Positions 43,291 through 57,700 of a DNA stretch of 64,000 bases are shown here, one piece after another (position 1 is the stretch's first letter; each line of letters opens with the position of its first letter). The stretch is from Apostichopus japonicus (Eukaryota; Echinodermata; Holothuroidea; Aspidochirotida; Stichopodidae). Both the position numbers and the translations under genes were made by a program. The stretch covers positions 12,670,001 to 12,734,000 of the forward strand of contig NC_092573.1 in NCBI RefSeq assembly GCF_037975245.1, in the 5' to 3' direction. The notes under the pieces were generated by a model, which saw nothing but the letters and a program-made list of their open reading frames with translations, did not search any database and was not told where the DNA came from.

Positions 43291-44589
43291 TATAAAATGC
43301 CATCAGCTTTTGGACGAATAATCAAACCAATCTAAACATTCATCATAGCATGAAGCGAACGCCATGATTATGCATGAAAATCACTGCTTCTTGTCGATAC
43401 AGAATGTAACACCTTTACTTGGACGTTCTTCATATTTCATATATAAACTCATCACAAAACGTGAATCATGAAGAGTCAACATTAACTCTCCAAGGACGCA
43501 CTACAAAGGACACTGACATACAGTTTTAATATTAGTATTTTGGGATTTTGGGAGATACCATCTATACTTAAATGTCTACTACGGAAGGATTAAATGAATA
43601 TGTCACATTTTGAAGTCTAATTACTTCATTTATAGGGATATTCCGTTGGCTGAAGTTTATTGCGAGATAAAAATGCTGGCAAGTTTCTGCATCTTTGGGT
43701 TTGTGCAAAACAGTTTGCATTGTGATGATAATTCAAAATACAGGGAAAGCAAACAGATACGTAAAAATTTCATATAATTATCAGGTTACCCGGATAAATC
43801 AATAAGAAGATTATAATAGGAAAGTAAAGCTTTAGAAGAACAATTGCCTTGATGACATCACAGACCACCCACCGTGTGCTACTCCATGAAAGAATTGAGG
43901 GTTTAGTCAGCTAAAGAATTAGGTTTCATTCAATCATCCATAACTTGAGTTTGGAACAAGTCATTGTTATGAGGGTTTTCAACTAACAGTGAAGAATAGT
44001 TTCTTTCCTTTCCATATATGTGTCAAATTGTATGCTTCCGGGATCTCCCTTTAAAGTTATGAGGATGAAATATTTCTGCAGTTTTTATCAAACTCTAAAG
44101 TACTATTTAATTAGAGCTAACACCCTATGATGCTAACGAGAGATAAGCTGTCGGCAATGCACACATTGCTAGTAAGCAGCAGATTTGAAATTTATCGAAT
44201 TGGAATCACATGACAATTTACGACTTGTGTGGACAGGTGGAATGTCAAAGCCAAGGGAAATAAATTGCATTGATTAAATTGTTGTACTATAAATAGGTTA
44301 CATAATATATATGCTGTGCTCGAAGCCATTGCCTACAATGCTATAGTTCTGACAATTTGATTTGGTTTAATACTCAATATATTCTGAAGTAAATATTATA
44401 TGTATATGAAATGATCATCATATTGCAGTTATGATAATACAAGTTGAAAATGATGAAGTTTTAACTTTCAAAATCTTTGCATGCAGTAATATTATCGTTA
44501 AGCAGTAGGCTATAGAACTTTTCGAGTTCATTGGTCGCTTTGAAAAAGTTACGATTTTCTAAATTCGACATTAAATCAGCTATTTGAAG
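43291..44589. other. Intergenic, no gene seen
   Basis: No supportable gene or RNA. Confidence 0.45.
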
Positions 44590-46060
44590 CAGACTTGTAT
44601 ACAAATATATGTAGTGAGTTCGTAGGCCTACGTGTACTCACATTTCAACATAGGCGTAGGAGACCAATTTGATTGGGGGGGGGGGGGGGCTGTATAACGA
44701 TTTGCTCGAAAAATATAACCACAATTTTTCGCGCGCGTTCAACATATGAATGTGCTGATCATTTAGGCACGAAACGGTTATTACAGCGCATGCCAATTAC
44801 ATACAATCATATGCAGTGTAACTAAACTTCCATATTGGTTAGGAATTTTGGGGAAGTCGCTACAATAATAATGATAATAATAATATCAGTTTAACCAGTG
44901 AAAAACACATTGCAATTTATTTTTTCTTTCAGTAAGTGCCCGAAAAATTCTCAGCATCTTGCCCGAATTTTCACAAAAAATATTTGGTTGGGGGCTGCAG
45001 CCCCCCCCCCCAGCCCCCGCCTCTTACGCCTATGCATTTCAGCATTGTTCCATGAACTCGTACTAGTTACCGTAAACATTTGAGTCGAACGGCCATTTTG
45101 GAAACTAGTATTTAGCTACTGTGCAAAATTAAGTACCACTCGTACTATCACAGACTTGTAGTGAGTTCGTACTTGTACTCACATGTCAGCATAGTTCCAT
45201 GTACTCGTACTAGTTATCGTATACATTTGTACCCTCGCGATCGGCCATTTTGGAATCTAGTATTTGGCTATACTAGTGCAAAATTAAGTACCACTCATAC
45301 TATCACAGACTTGTACTGAGTTCGTACTTGTACTCATATTTCAGCATAGTTCCATGTACTCATATACTAGTCATCGTACATTTGTACTCGCGGACGGCCA
45401 TTTTAGAATCTAGTATTTGGCTATACTAGTGCAAAATTAAGTACCACTCATGCTATCACAGGCTTGTAGTGAGTTCGTACTGGTACTCACATTTCAGAAT
45501 AGTTTCATGTACTCGTATACTAGTCATCGTATACATTTGTACTCGCGATCGGCCATTTTGGAATCTAGTATTTGGCTATACTAGTGCAAAATTAAGTAAC
45601 ACTCGTACTATCACAGACTTGTAGTGAGTTCGTACTGGTACTCACATTTCAGAATAGTTTCATGTACTCGTATACTAGTCATCGTATACATTTGTACTCG
45701 CGATCGGCCATTTTGGAATCTAGTATTTGGCTATACTAGTGCAAAATTAAGTAACACTCGTTCTATCACAGACTTGTAGTGAGTTCGTACTGGTACTCAC
45801 ATATCAGAATAGTTTCATGTACTCGTATACTAGTCATCGTATACATTTGTACTCGCGATCGGCCATTTTGGAATCTAGTATTTGGCTATACTAGTGCAAA
45901 ATTAAGTAACACTCATGCTATCACAGGCTTGTAGTGAGTTCGTACTTGTACTCACATTTCAGAATAGTTTCATGTACTCGTATACTAGTCATCGTACATT
46001 TGTACTCGCGAACGTTCATTTTGGAATCTAATAGTTACCTATACTATAGTGCAAAATTAA
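44590..46060. repeat. Tandem array, 155-bp unit, about seven copies
   Basis: The anchor gcaaaattaa occurs at 45123, 45278, 45431, 45586, 45741, 45896 and 46051, a period of 153-155 bp. The unit holds gtagtgagttcgtact, ctcacatttcag, catgtactcgta and ggccattttgga. The three units from 45431 to 45896 are the most alike. The first unit is split by the MITE at 44649-45034; removing the insert restores the register. Confidence 0.93.
44649..45034. mobile_element. hAT-like MITE inserted in the tandem array, 8-bp target duplication
   Basis: The ends CATAGGCGTAGGAG and CTCTTACGCCTATG are 14-bp inverted repeats with one mismatch. The flanks catttcaa (44641-44648) and catttcag (45035-45042) match at 7 of 8 positions; the array consensus at this point is catttcag. 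The 386-bp insert has a poly(G) run near the left end and a poly(C) run near the right end that could pair. No transposase ORF. Confidence 0.87.
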
Positions 46061-48659
46061 TCATTAATCATTTATAGAGTCTTGTACTCGTACGAGTACT
46101 CTTACCAACGTAAGGGGAGTAGGCCTACCCATGCATGCTGCGCTGTACTCGAACTATACATCTCTTGTGAAGATGATGCTCACAATGGAAAGGTGAGAGG
46201 CGAATCGTTAATATTCGTACTGTTTACAGGCATTAGGTATGAAAACCTTAAAGCAGTATATACCGTCGGTATATAACCTACATTGAACCTTATTTCTGAG
46301 CTAGGCTATAGGACCCAATTTCTGATACAGACATGGTAAGTTACGGTACTTTTCTTCATGACAGTACAGCTATAACATATACCTTAAATGTTTGCATGTT
46401 ACTGGTACTATATTTCCGATATTTGATTTGCTATTAAGTTGATATCTTGAAATAGTCTTAGTGAAATTTTGACTAATTTTGCACAATGTAACCCATACAC
46501 TGGTGACTAATATTCTGTGTTCAAAAATTTGAGCTGCACACTTAAACTAAAATCAATACATTACTAAAAGTATATTCTTAAGTAGCAATTGTTACAATAA
46601 AGCTATATTTATATTTAAATTTTGATTGCCATGTATTAAACCTAATGGGAAATGAAGAACTTATCGCCGGTTAAAGTTAAAAGCAGCAAATAACAAACTT
46701 ACATTAGCTTTAGTGGACTTTCGCTGTCCCGAGAATGATTTGTTACAGCCGTTATTTATCCTTCCACGGTAACTTCTGAATCCAATACGAGGTAAACAGA
46801 AATGATAACGTAGTCAATATACCAAAGCACGCTTTCATTCATTCACCAAATGTCTCTGTAATTAGTATACGTTACACGCCCACCCGCTTTATCAATGAAT
46901 CCTGCAACATAATGAAAATAAGAACAACGTGGTTATATACATACATACATGATGACTGATTCACAAGCTTTATCGCATATATACGAGTGCTGAATCTACC
47001 ACTCAAACAGCAATATCATGAAGCTTTCTTTTCCTATTTTGCTCAGTGGGAACATAAGGAAAACAAAACCACGTCATATATATACTGTCTGTGAAGCATA
47101 TTGTAGTATTAGTCATCGCTGAAAGCCTGCGGGTATAATTCTCTGTGACAAACTCATTCATCAGAAGCCAAGCCTTCTGCTTCGTTTATGTCATAATAAA
47201 TCGAGTTTTGCTCATCAATGGTAATTTAAAGTTTGCGCTGATATTGGGGCATACGATAGTGAAAAAACGCTGTCATTTTCGCCATTCTTTTTTGGGGCTA
47301 TTTAAGGTCGTTCTTTTGATCTTGTTTCCCCGGTTCATTTTTTTGTCAGGCAGGCTGCATTTTGTTTCGTATTCATTTTATTTTGGAGCTTCGGTTTGAT
47401 TCCCAGTGGTGTACTTTGACCTACAAAGTACTTTCTGTGCCGTCTACATGAGCACGGAAGGTATACGAAATGGTTGATGTGAAGTATTTCAAGTGATAAT
47501 TACAGTCATGTTTTGGACCCTTTATGAACCCCCTATTTTTATTAAGGTGATCGTTTACAGGTGAATATGGCATCAGAGCAAATCCGGGGACTTGACAACA
47601 GATTTCAATTTGGATAAAATCATTACTGATCTGTAGAGTACGAAGATAGACGGGGGCCGCCTAAAGTGAGACCATTACTGACCCTTGACCTCGGTTACCT
47701 GCCCATGATCAGGTTCAGTGGCCCAGTATATTAACAGGTCAACAATAATGCCTCCGAATATGCTAGAATATCAAGTACTGGCCAATCATGTTCAAGCTTC
47801 GTGAATGCATTTTACAGTCACATTTACCTTTAGTGTCCCTCACCGAGAGTATACAGGCTCTTTTCTAAAACGGGGTAAAACTCTTCTTTTTTTCTTTGGA
47901 AATCATTTAGACAGCCTGCGTCTCAATGATTGGACTTCTGAGCACTTTCTACAGTTTTATAATTAAAGTGGGTCCAATAAGCCTTTGAGGTTTGGATCGT
48001 CCAGATCGAAATAGTAACGAGTGATTTTTATTTGATTCTCTTCAGCATTCTGTTACGACATGCTAATTCACACGTCTTACGTGAACATGATATATGTAAA
48101 AGAGAGAACAAAAATGAATATTCAGCAACTTGTTACTCGTATAAACCTAATCCATGCAGTGTTTATTTTAAATAGCATGAAGTGGCGTGGCTGTTGTGTG
48201 ATTCATTAACAGAACCGATGACAGAACAGGAGGTCAAGTCTGGGTCAAAGGTCATCTAAGAGGTCTAGGAAGATATGGAATACGGAAGAATGTATTCTCA
48301 TTTGGATGATTTGCAGTTTAAAAAAGGGGGCCCGGAAAATGTGTCCCCGAGGACCCATTTCATAACCATATGCCACCTCTAACCAAATTAACTCAAGTTA
48401 CTAGTGCAATGTTCTGTACCAAAACATTTGTTCTATTCTCTCTTTCTTTTTTATTTGGAAAGAGCCTATAGATTTTCTCAAGTTCATGAACATTTTTTAT
48501 TACTTCCATGCAGCACAACTAACAAATAAAGTCTGTTCAAGTATTTCTGACGAAGAGTCATGTTCCTATGTGCAACTTGTTTTCCTTTCTCCATTTGTAT
48601 GTTTATTAACTCCCTTTAACTGGTTTTATTACTCCATAACATGCTTCACGACTCCCTTT
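46061..48659. other. Intergenic, no gene seen
   Basis: No supportable gene; short ORFs only. Confidence 0.45.
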
Positions 48660-49870
48660 AACTCGTTTCATATTTTCATATAACTCTCTTGTAACTCGAT
48701 TAAACTCGATTCGTTACTCGATTTAATGTTTTGTAATTCCTTGCAACTGGAGTAATAACTTAATAAGATGTTTTGTAACCCACGTTAAAACGATTAGCAA
48801 CTCGATTAAATGTTCCTACCTCCAGATAACTCGATTAAATATTTCGTACCCCCAATTAATTAACTCGATTAAACGTTTCGTACCTCCAAATAACTCGATT
48901 CATAACTCGATTGATTTATTCGTTATTTCTCTTTAACTGAAGTGGTGGCTCTGCTAATGAATGTTTTCTTACGTCCTTTTAACTGATTCGTAACTCAGTT
49001 AAATGTTTCGTAACTTCAATTAACTAATTCGATTAAATGTTTCGTACCTCCAAATAACTCGATTTGTAACTCGATTAAATGTTTCGTACATCCCAATAAC
49101 TCGATTCGTAACTCGATTAAACGTTTCAGACCTCCAATTAACTCGATTCGTAACTCGATTAAATGTTTCGTACCTCCCAATAAATCGATTCATAACTCGA
49201 TTAAACGTTTCAGACCTCCAATTAACCCGATTCTTAACTCGTTTAAATGTTTCAGACCTCCAATTAACTCGATTCGTAACTCGATTAAATGTTTCGTGCC
49301 TCCAAATAACTCGATTGATTAATTCGTTACCCTCTTTAACTGAAGTGGTAACTCGGCTATTGATTTTTTCTTAAGACCTTTTAACTGATTCTTAACTCAA
49401 TTAAATGTTTCGTACCTCCAATTAACTCGATTCGTAACTCGACTAAACGTTTCTTATCCCAAATTAACTCGATTCTTAACTCGACTAAACGTTTCGTACC
49501 TCCAGATAACTCGATTGATTTATTCGTTATCCCTCTTTAACTGAAGTGGTAACTCGGCTATTGATTTTTTTCTTAAGACCTTTTAACTGATTCTTAACTC
49601 AATTAAATGTTTCGTACCTCCAATTAACTCAATTCGTAACTCGACTAAATGTTTCATACCTCCAGATAACTCGATTCATAACTCGATTGATTGATTCGTT
49701 ATTCCTCTTTAACTGAAGTGGTAACTCGGCTATTGAATGTTTTCTTACCTATACTTTGAACTGATTCGTAACTCGATGGAATATGTTGTAACTCCCTTTA
49801 ACTCGGTTCATGACTCAAATGAATGTTCGTTACTGCGTTTAGCTCTTTTCGTAACCGGATTGAATGTTTG
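48660..49870. repeat. Minisatellite on a taactcgatt / gtttcgtacctcc core
   Basis: About 1.2 kb in which taactcgatt, aaatgtttcgtacctcc and aattaactcgattcg alternate. The basic unit is about 45-50 bp, often split into half-units around taactcg. A longer higher-order unit includes ctttaactgaagtggtaactcggct, in part, near 48930, 49340, 49540 and 49700. The array decays at both ends. Noncoding. Confidence 0.92.
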
Positions 49871-52543
49871 CTGGTAATTGTGATCGGTTAAGTCTACCAT
49901 AAAATCTTTATCATTGCGGCTCCTTGAAACATTTTTACATGTGAATCTTCAAATGACCTTTATCATAATTATATCGCAACTTTCATTTCGGTAATCAAAT
50001 CGATTGAGATATATTTGAGACAGTATTTATCGACCAAGGTCAGTCATATGCATTCAGACAAACGAGTTGCTTACGTATTATTTTAACACGCAGAATTGGT
50101 ATCCCTAAAGGCACTTAAAAATTCCGAACAAAAGCAGAAAGATATTCAAGTTTAAGATAAAGTTAGCAGAGTCCTTGAATTATGTTAATATTGCAGACGG
50201 TACATATATGTGAGAGCTCAGAAATAATTTAAGTCACTGTGTGAGACTCTATGCTTCAGAAACATAGAGTTTGGTACGAACACCGCCCAACATATACTAG
50301 AATGTCCTATATATTCAGTGAGGTAACAAGGACGTCATGGACATGGGTAGGACGAGGGGAGAGGAGAGGGTTAGTGAGAGGAAGAAGGGAGGAGGTACTG
50401 GTGTATTGACGGCCATCGTTGCTGAAATGTACATGAACCAACGATAGAGGTACATATTAGCATGTTAGGGGGCAATGTAGGACACAGGGAGGTAGTTATA
50501 TGATCATGTCTTTGCGACGAACTCATAGTCGCATATGGTCAACTACAAATTAACATTAGAACAGTGATGTACCCTTGAAAGGCAACATGACCGTCCCATT
50601 TATAAGAACTATCAGCTATTTCAGTCCGAACTTAAAATTGTTTCCATAAACAATTAAAAATCAGCCACGAGCGATACTTTTTAAACTTAAACTCATATCG
50701 TCGCGATAATAAATGATGCCAGGAAATTGTAGCTTAACTATATCTGAAAGGACAATTACTGCAATTCGTCGTTGAAAAAGTTGCAAACGTTTGCCTGTCG
50801 GATATTTAATTGTACTATGAACCTCATAAGCCAAGTTTGAATAATTTGCAATATTCACAGTATTGTCACTTCGAGCTTAAAGAATTAACGAATTCGTAAA
50901 GTAAAATTCATATTTTATACCCTTAGACCATTTTCATTCGAATCTACCTTCAGTGGTTAATTTTATTATTATTTTAGAAGATCACCTCTTTGCGCAATTA
51001 ACGATTTTTGGTCAAATATCTCTGCTATGAAAATAGAATTGTTGTTTGTTTTTGCCTTTCGTTTTGTGCTTTTATTCGTATCAAATCAATGAATTATCCA
51101 TCACAGTTCCGGTCTTTCGTTGATGAGCAGGTGGGCTAGATTCCGGTGTATCATCTTCTTTGCGGTTTTCTCGCTGTGATATGTTATTTTACCAGAATCA
51201 GTAACCAATGTAGAAATGTTAAGCTATAGTGACGTTAAGGGTTTGTGTGTGTGTGTGTGTTCGTATTAAAATAGCTTTGCAAACTTGTATAATAAGAACA
51301 ACGTAAAGAGATCTTCTAGTTGTTGAAGCTCTATTTTGTTTTTTTATTTGTGTGTTGTTTTTTTAAATCACAATAGAGAGTGAAGATGCATAAAATCACG
51401 GTAAAGCTTGACTATAGTCTTACAAATGTTACATTTGCAATAAATCAAGTGAAAACTCCGTGTAGTGTAAATAGTAATGAAAATATTTTTGGTGTATCAA
51501 TAGACTGTTAACATTTAATAATATTCTGTCAAAGATTTCTATTATCTTTGTTTCTATAGTAACTGAAAGCAATATCACGTGAGAAATAATTAATAAAAAA
51601 CAATCCTTTATCTTATATATTTTCCCCAATGTTATCACGATCTCCTTACTCTCTCCCTACCTCCTCCTTATCCTATTCACATTGATATTATGACACAATT
51701 CAAACCTCCCGACCATACCAATTTCTGTTGGGGGGAATGAAGTTCGAAATATGTTTGGCACGAAAAAATTATCGATCTATACGGATATTCCGACATTTCC
51801 CTTGTCCAATTCTCATCATTTCCACCAACCCTCACCCCGTCCCTCCACCAGCAGGAACATTTACATGGGCACCTTATAATACGTTAATGGGTATAGGCGT
51901 GACTGTTTTCATCTTTATTAAACATATGGCTGCATCAATATCCCGGCTTCCGATGATTTGCAACCTCCCTATATAGCATTTGGGCGTTATATTAATTCAT
52001 ATTCTCTTGAGATGCTGTTTTCGGGAATCTTAACTCTACCGGTGTCCCACAAGAATATTAATTGATCAGATTCCAATTTCGTATGGAACCATGATTTTCT
52101 CTCTTTATGTAACAATATCGGATCTACTTTGAAATTGAGATGCAGGTGTTATATATCGCAGCCTACAGCATTAATATGAAGGCAAGATATTCACTGAAAC
52201 TGATGAGAGGTTTTATTTTCAAATATACATTTGCTATAAAGTTAAGAGATTCATAAAATAATAGACAAACGTCTTCTAATAAAATAGAAAAAAACATCTT
52301 AAACGTGATATGAAGAAATAGCACGTGTTTGCATTTTATATTCTCTTGAGGAATAACATACAAAACGGATCAGTTTAGAAAATATAACTGACGAATACAT
52401 TGATAGGAAAATGAGTCGGCGTATACTCATCTGGATATGTTAGTGTATCGAATGTAACAAAACTAGTATATTAACAAATTTACGAACTATCGTTGTTGGC
52501 CGTAAGGATAACATGCAGCTTCCATTCACGTTTAGCGTTTGTT
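49871..52543. other. Intergenic, no gene seen
   Basis: A short (GT)n run at about 51243-51260. No gene supported. Confidence 0.45.
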
Positions 52544-52551
52544 AAACCACG

Positions 52552-53091
52552 CATGGGCGTAGATCCTGGTGGGGACAGCGGGACGCGTCCCCACCAACTT
52601 TTTCAGTGGTGGGGACATGATATACCGTGTCCCCACCAATTTGTCTTGACCAAACGCTGCATTTCAAATTCCCCTGTATTGAACTTTGTCGCAGTTTGAT
52701 CCAGTATTGTGCAAATGACATGCAGCAGTTCTGATTTTATTATATATATATATCTACAGTTATTAAATATTGGACGGAAATCGCAGTTGCGGCAGTCTAT
52801 AATTGTTTTCAGACCCATCGTATACAAAAGTCTACTTGGATTATTTGTCCCCTGATTGTTTTCTCTGCAGACGCCCATGTATTTCCCCAAACTAAATTTC
52901 TAAGCCATTAGATCTAACATTTAATGAGGTTTAGGAGCATAATTGGGTCTGTGAAGTGTTATTTCCGGCGATCTGGGAGGTATATTTGCCAAAAAACTTC
53001 TACGCTAAGCGCGAACACATGGTCGTGCTCCGCTTAGGTAGTAGAACAGACACGCGTCCCTACCATTATCCAAGACTGATCTGCGCCCATG
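52552..53091. mobile_element. hAT-like MITE, 540 bp, 8-bp target duplication
   Basis: The ends CATGGGCGTAGATC and GATCTGCGCCCATG are 14-bp inverted repeats with one mismatch. The flanks aaaccacg (52544-52551) and aaaacacg (53092-53099) are an 8-bp target duplication with one difference. The left interior has two ggtggggaca-like repeats in opposite orientation. No transposase ORF is present. Confidence 0.88.
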
Positions 53092-53099
53092 AAAACACG

Positions 53100-55991
53100 T
53101 ATCCATATGGTGAACCAATCAAAACCCTCTAAATTCGGTCCTGCGCCTTAAAGAAATATACACTGCGCTGTTGCAAAGTCCTTTTCTCATATTGTGTTTT
53201 TATTCAATTTTTTCTTTTACTTATTTTTTACTTTTGCTTTATCTCCGTGTGCCACTAGACGAGAAGAAAGTATATTTTGTGGATACGTAGTTCTAATGGA
53301 TTGGATTCCAAGGGTAATTTTCCTACTTTCAATAGCTTTCAAGTAACAAGTTATGTCCCATTCGGCTAACCATATAGTGTTATTTGACGAATTAATTAGG
53401 TTGACAGCATTAGACCAAGCTTCTTATTTACAGTGAGACACTGAATACATACACCAAACCATCACAGTTAGGTTTAATTAAATAAGGAGAAATCCTATAT
53501 TGAACGTGCATTCCCATGAACAAAACAGTATATACCTCCTAGACGCATATACGCTTCGTCAAGAGACACATTTCAGATGGATATTTCCTAGCGATGGTGT
53601 GGATAATGATGCTCCAAAGGTTTGGTGGATAAACATCAAGAAGTTGTATAGGTCTAGTAAAACCTAAAATTCCCTCCCCGCCCCTACGTCCCTTCCAAAA
53701 TACAAGTCAACAACAACAAAGGGCTCTGAAAAAGAGACTATGTTTTCACTGTCAATAGAGCAATAGTAATCTGAGTGTTTCTTTTCAGTACATCAATAAT
53801 AACAGGATTGAAGTCACCGTCAATAACTGAATCTTTCGTGTCCCGTATAAGAGTCACGATGGTGGCTTAAGTCATTACACTCTAGAGATCGATTGAAGTT
53901 AGTCATCACTTTCAGCTCTGCATGACGTATAGCTGCTGTCATTCATACGATATTGCTATAACGTGTATTGCAGCATTCACCAAACAGACACACACGCTGC
54001 TGGAAATCAACTAAACCAGGCAATTTTTCTTTTTTTTTCATATCAGATATGAGTAATGCAATTTGTACAAACAGCGGTGTTTAAGTTTCTTTTTGTCATA
54101 AAGGCGGTGTAAACTCCAGTGTATTGAAACATTAAATTATCATAAAGTATATAGTCGACTCGTGCTTGCAATCTATAGTGCTTGCTTATTCAATTAAAAC
54201 TCCACGTGATCAACATTTAAGTGCATATTATGAATTGTTCCATGTTGTAGTTACGTATTAGGCATTTTCCTTCTATAATGACCTTATTCTGTTTATGATT
54301 TTATCATCAATACAATGAAAATGTTGAAATATAGGCGTTAAGGTAATATACAAACATTAATGTTTGACAAGTTTTTGATAAAATCTTCATCCCGGTAACA
54401 ACAACAAAATGATATGATTTTATCTAATGACTTCATACACTGTAATGACTGTAAGTTTTAAGATTCAATATTTTCTTAAAAAAATGTTATTTGTCACTTG
54501 CAATGCGCAATCTATTGCAGAGTCCGATATATAGCTTTATAAGAAATATGACCTTGCTAGTTTTAAAGTCGCCATACTTGTTTGATCAAAAAGAATCACA
54601 AGAAATGCTATATGTGCTATGCATGTGAAACTCGTACAGTCCTGAAGAGGACATTTGTGTATCATTATTATGATATTTCATGAAACGTATTATTTTTTTT
54701 TATTTTGGAAAGGGATATTGAATTGTAAGGTATATCTCTACTGCAGTTATACCAAAATTTTACTTTCCTATCTTGGATTTGAAAACGCCTATAACAATTG
54801 TTGCCTTAAGATTGCCGGGCCTTAAAACACATACGTTACAACGATTCGTATACAGATGCAAGTTATCACACACTATTTTCACCACAATAGTTTATATCTA
54901 TCCACTTACATACACGAACTATAGACAGGAATATATACCCATTTTTTTTTCGAAACTGTATCGTGTTGGAATAAGATTAACTTAAACGAGCCCATTTCCC
55001 AATCTTTCCGCCTCGACCAACATTCATATTTGTGACTAATCAAGCAAACAATGGGAGTCCTTGACTTAAAATTAATTTCATTCGTTGAGTAATTCAACCA
55101 TTCATATTAGCAAAATAATCGTAACATCGGTATCTTCAACCTGAGAAGGTTCTCGTGTCCATAAAAGCAGCTTTCTTACAGACCAACTCTTTATCCCGCC
55201 TAATATTTTTTCTTTGTTTCCTTCGTTCCTTAAATTCGTTCTTACCTTTTTTTCCTTCCTTTTTTTTTTCATTCTTTTCATTTGAGAACGTACACTGCTT
55301 GTGAAAGTCTTCCATTTAACTTGCAAAGTGAAAATCTCTTTGAAGCACGGATCTCCTGAAGGGATATCCGGTCAAGTCGAAATCAAAGAATATAAATAGT
55401 TTGAGAACCCCAAAGCGACTGGCATCCAATCAAATCCTTACCTAATGTCATTTCAGAAACCAAAAAAAAAAAAGAGAGAAAAGGTTTCCTGGATAAAACA
55501 TTACTGAACGTCTTACAAGCTCTTACCTTCTTATTTTATTTTCTAGCCGTCGACTGGAATTTCGAAATTGTGTCTATAGGTGGCACGAGTGTTATACAGA
55601 GCCTCATTGAATCACATCTCAGATCGGGACAAAATAGAACTCTATAATAGACTAAATACTTGACATTTTAAGTAAGTGCAATGTAGGGCTTGTTTTGAAA
55701 TCGCAGGCAGAAGTTTTACAGATATAAGGTAGCTTTAACTTACACTGGAGATCGACCAAAAGAAAAAAAAATCTTGGCAGTGTTATCGCATTAGTGAAGA
55801 TGAGGCCCTTATTCAGAACCAGATTGGCTCTACATTATTAGTGGGGGAAAAAAACTTCTCTTCGGAGACTTTTCAAGGTAGAATAATCAGTACCATTAGC
55901 ATAATAGTATGGAAAACTTACAGGTGAAGTTTACTGATTTTGTGCAATTAAGTTGTATATTATATCAATTCAGACAAGAAGATGCCCAAGG

Positions 55992-55996
<5 letters not shown>
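53100..55996. other. Intergenic, no gene seen
   Basis: No supportable gene; short ORFs only. Confidence 0.45.
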
Positions 55997-56076
<80 letters not shown>

Positions 56077-56078
56077 AT
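55997..56078. repeat. (AT)n(GT)n compound microsatellite
   Basis: About 54 bp of AT followed by about 26 bp of GT. Confidence 0.97.
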
Positions 56079-57700
56079 ACATGCTATTCCGCTACGTACG
56101 TCGCATTATACCAAGATTTAACTAACTAAACCTTAAGTAAAACTACACAAATGGACTATGATAATGCGTGTAAAATGTTATGGGTCTTGCTTGGCGAATA
56201 CGCACAAATGTTGGTACCCAATCAACATTCCGGGGAAATCCCAACACTATACTAAATCAGTCTTATTTAAATAAACCAAAAAACTCACACAATCATTTCG
56301 AGGGTCCATATCAACGGTATGTACGGTACGTTCCGAGCATTTGAGCAAAAGATATTTGATCAAGCAATGCAGTTTATGCTCAAACGGCTCTATTGCAGTG
56401 GTTAATAGTATTAAATCCTAACAGAAAGAGAAAATTTTGCCTTTTGCTTTGTTCTAGGACATCGTAAGCCGCAAACCACGAAACGTGTTCTAAGGTCAAT
56501 TTTCTTTCATTATTTGTTATCGGAATTAACCGATCACTTTTTTAAGAATACCGCCTCCTTTGCAAGGCCGCAGCAGTGAATTGTTTTTTGTTTTCCTCAG
56601 TTACAATTCAAAGGAAAATACTTCTCTTGTGAAAAGAAACTAATCAGGTTTAAACCAAACTTGTTTGCAATAGACACATTATTTCTTTATAATACTCTTA
56701 CACTGCTTTAATGATAACAATGAGATGCTATACTTGCTACTAACATCACGTTATTGTACGGAAGATCTCAAACACTATAGAATGATTAACAATTGCAGTA
56801 TTGAGCCAAAATAACTAGGACTATATAATTATGTACGAACGCCCTTGTAGACATGGATGAATAATTATGCATATACAAATTACACGCGTAACACATGGCT
56901 AAGCACTAGGAGAAATATACAACGGAGAGAGTTTCTGTTATTTGCCTTTATAACGAAAATACACTTTTCTTACAGTGTCAATGTGGAAAGGTTCACACAG
57001 GATCTGTGAAGACTTCAATGAGCTAATTTGAAATGAAAACTGTCAATTTTTAAGCCCAAAGTAGGCTTACATTATGTATCTCGGTAAACATCTACAATGA
57101 ACGTTTCAAATAAAGGGGAAATGAAGGTGGGTGGGGTGGGGGGTTTGGGGGGAACACTAAAGAAACCTGATTCACAATTATTTGTGTGGCCATTATCTCG
57201 CTTTAAATAACGAACACTGAACATATTTCAGATTTTATCGATTCATTCAACATATCTATTTTTCGGAGAGGCGTACTTGACCTATTAAGTTGCATACGTG
57301 TATAGTTTTAGTTGTCTACTATTTTAAAGCAGGGATTTTGTACGAAAATGATTTTGCAGCCCGCAGTGATACTTTGGCAGCCTGTCATCCTCGGATCGCA
57401 ACACTGAAGGATGTACTTACTCCCATGTCACGATAATGAAAACTAATGATGTATTATGGAAACTAAAATATCAGAAAGTTCTCCGTGCGCATTGGCCAAT
57501 TATTAATGCCAAAATATCGTATCAATATTACTGATCCTGTATAACAGACCCTCCTAATTACACAAATTACATGCCTCCCTTTGTTAAGCTGGTTTGTACT
57601 AAAAGCGATTGGACATTTTTCACACCTGTGATATAAAACAGGAATAAGAACGAACCATAACCTGACGTTGGTACGAATCAAAAGATTGGTATTAACCGGT
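56079..57700. other. Intergenic, no gene seen
   Basis: A G-rich stretch lies at 57126-57153. No gene supported. Confidence 0.45.

Noticed and set aside
48660-49870. CRISPR-like repeat array
   Set aside because: Repeats are directly adjacent and degenerate without unique spacers, and the genome is eukaryotic.
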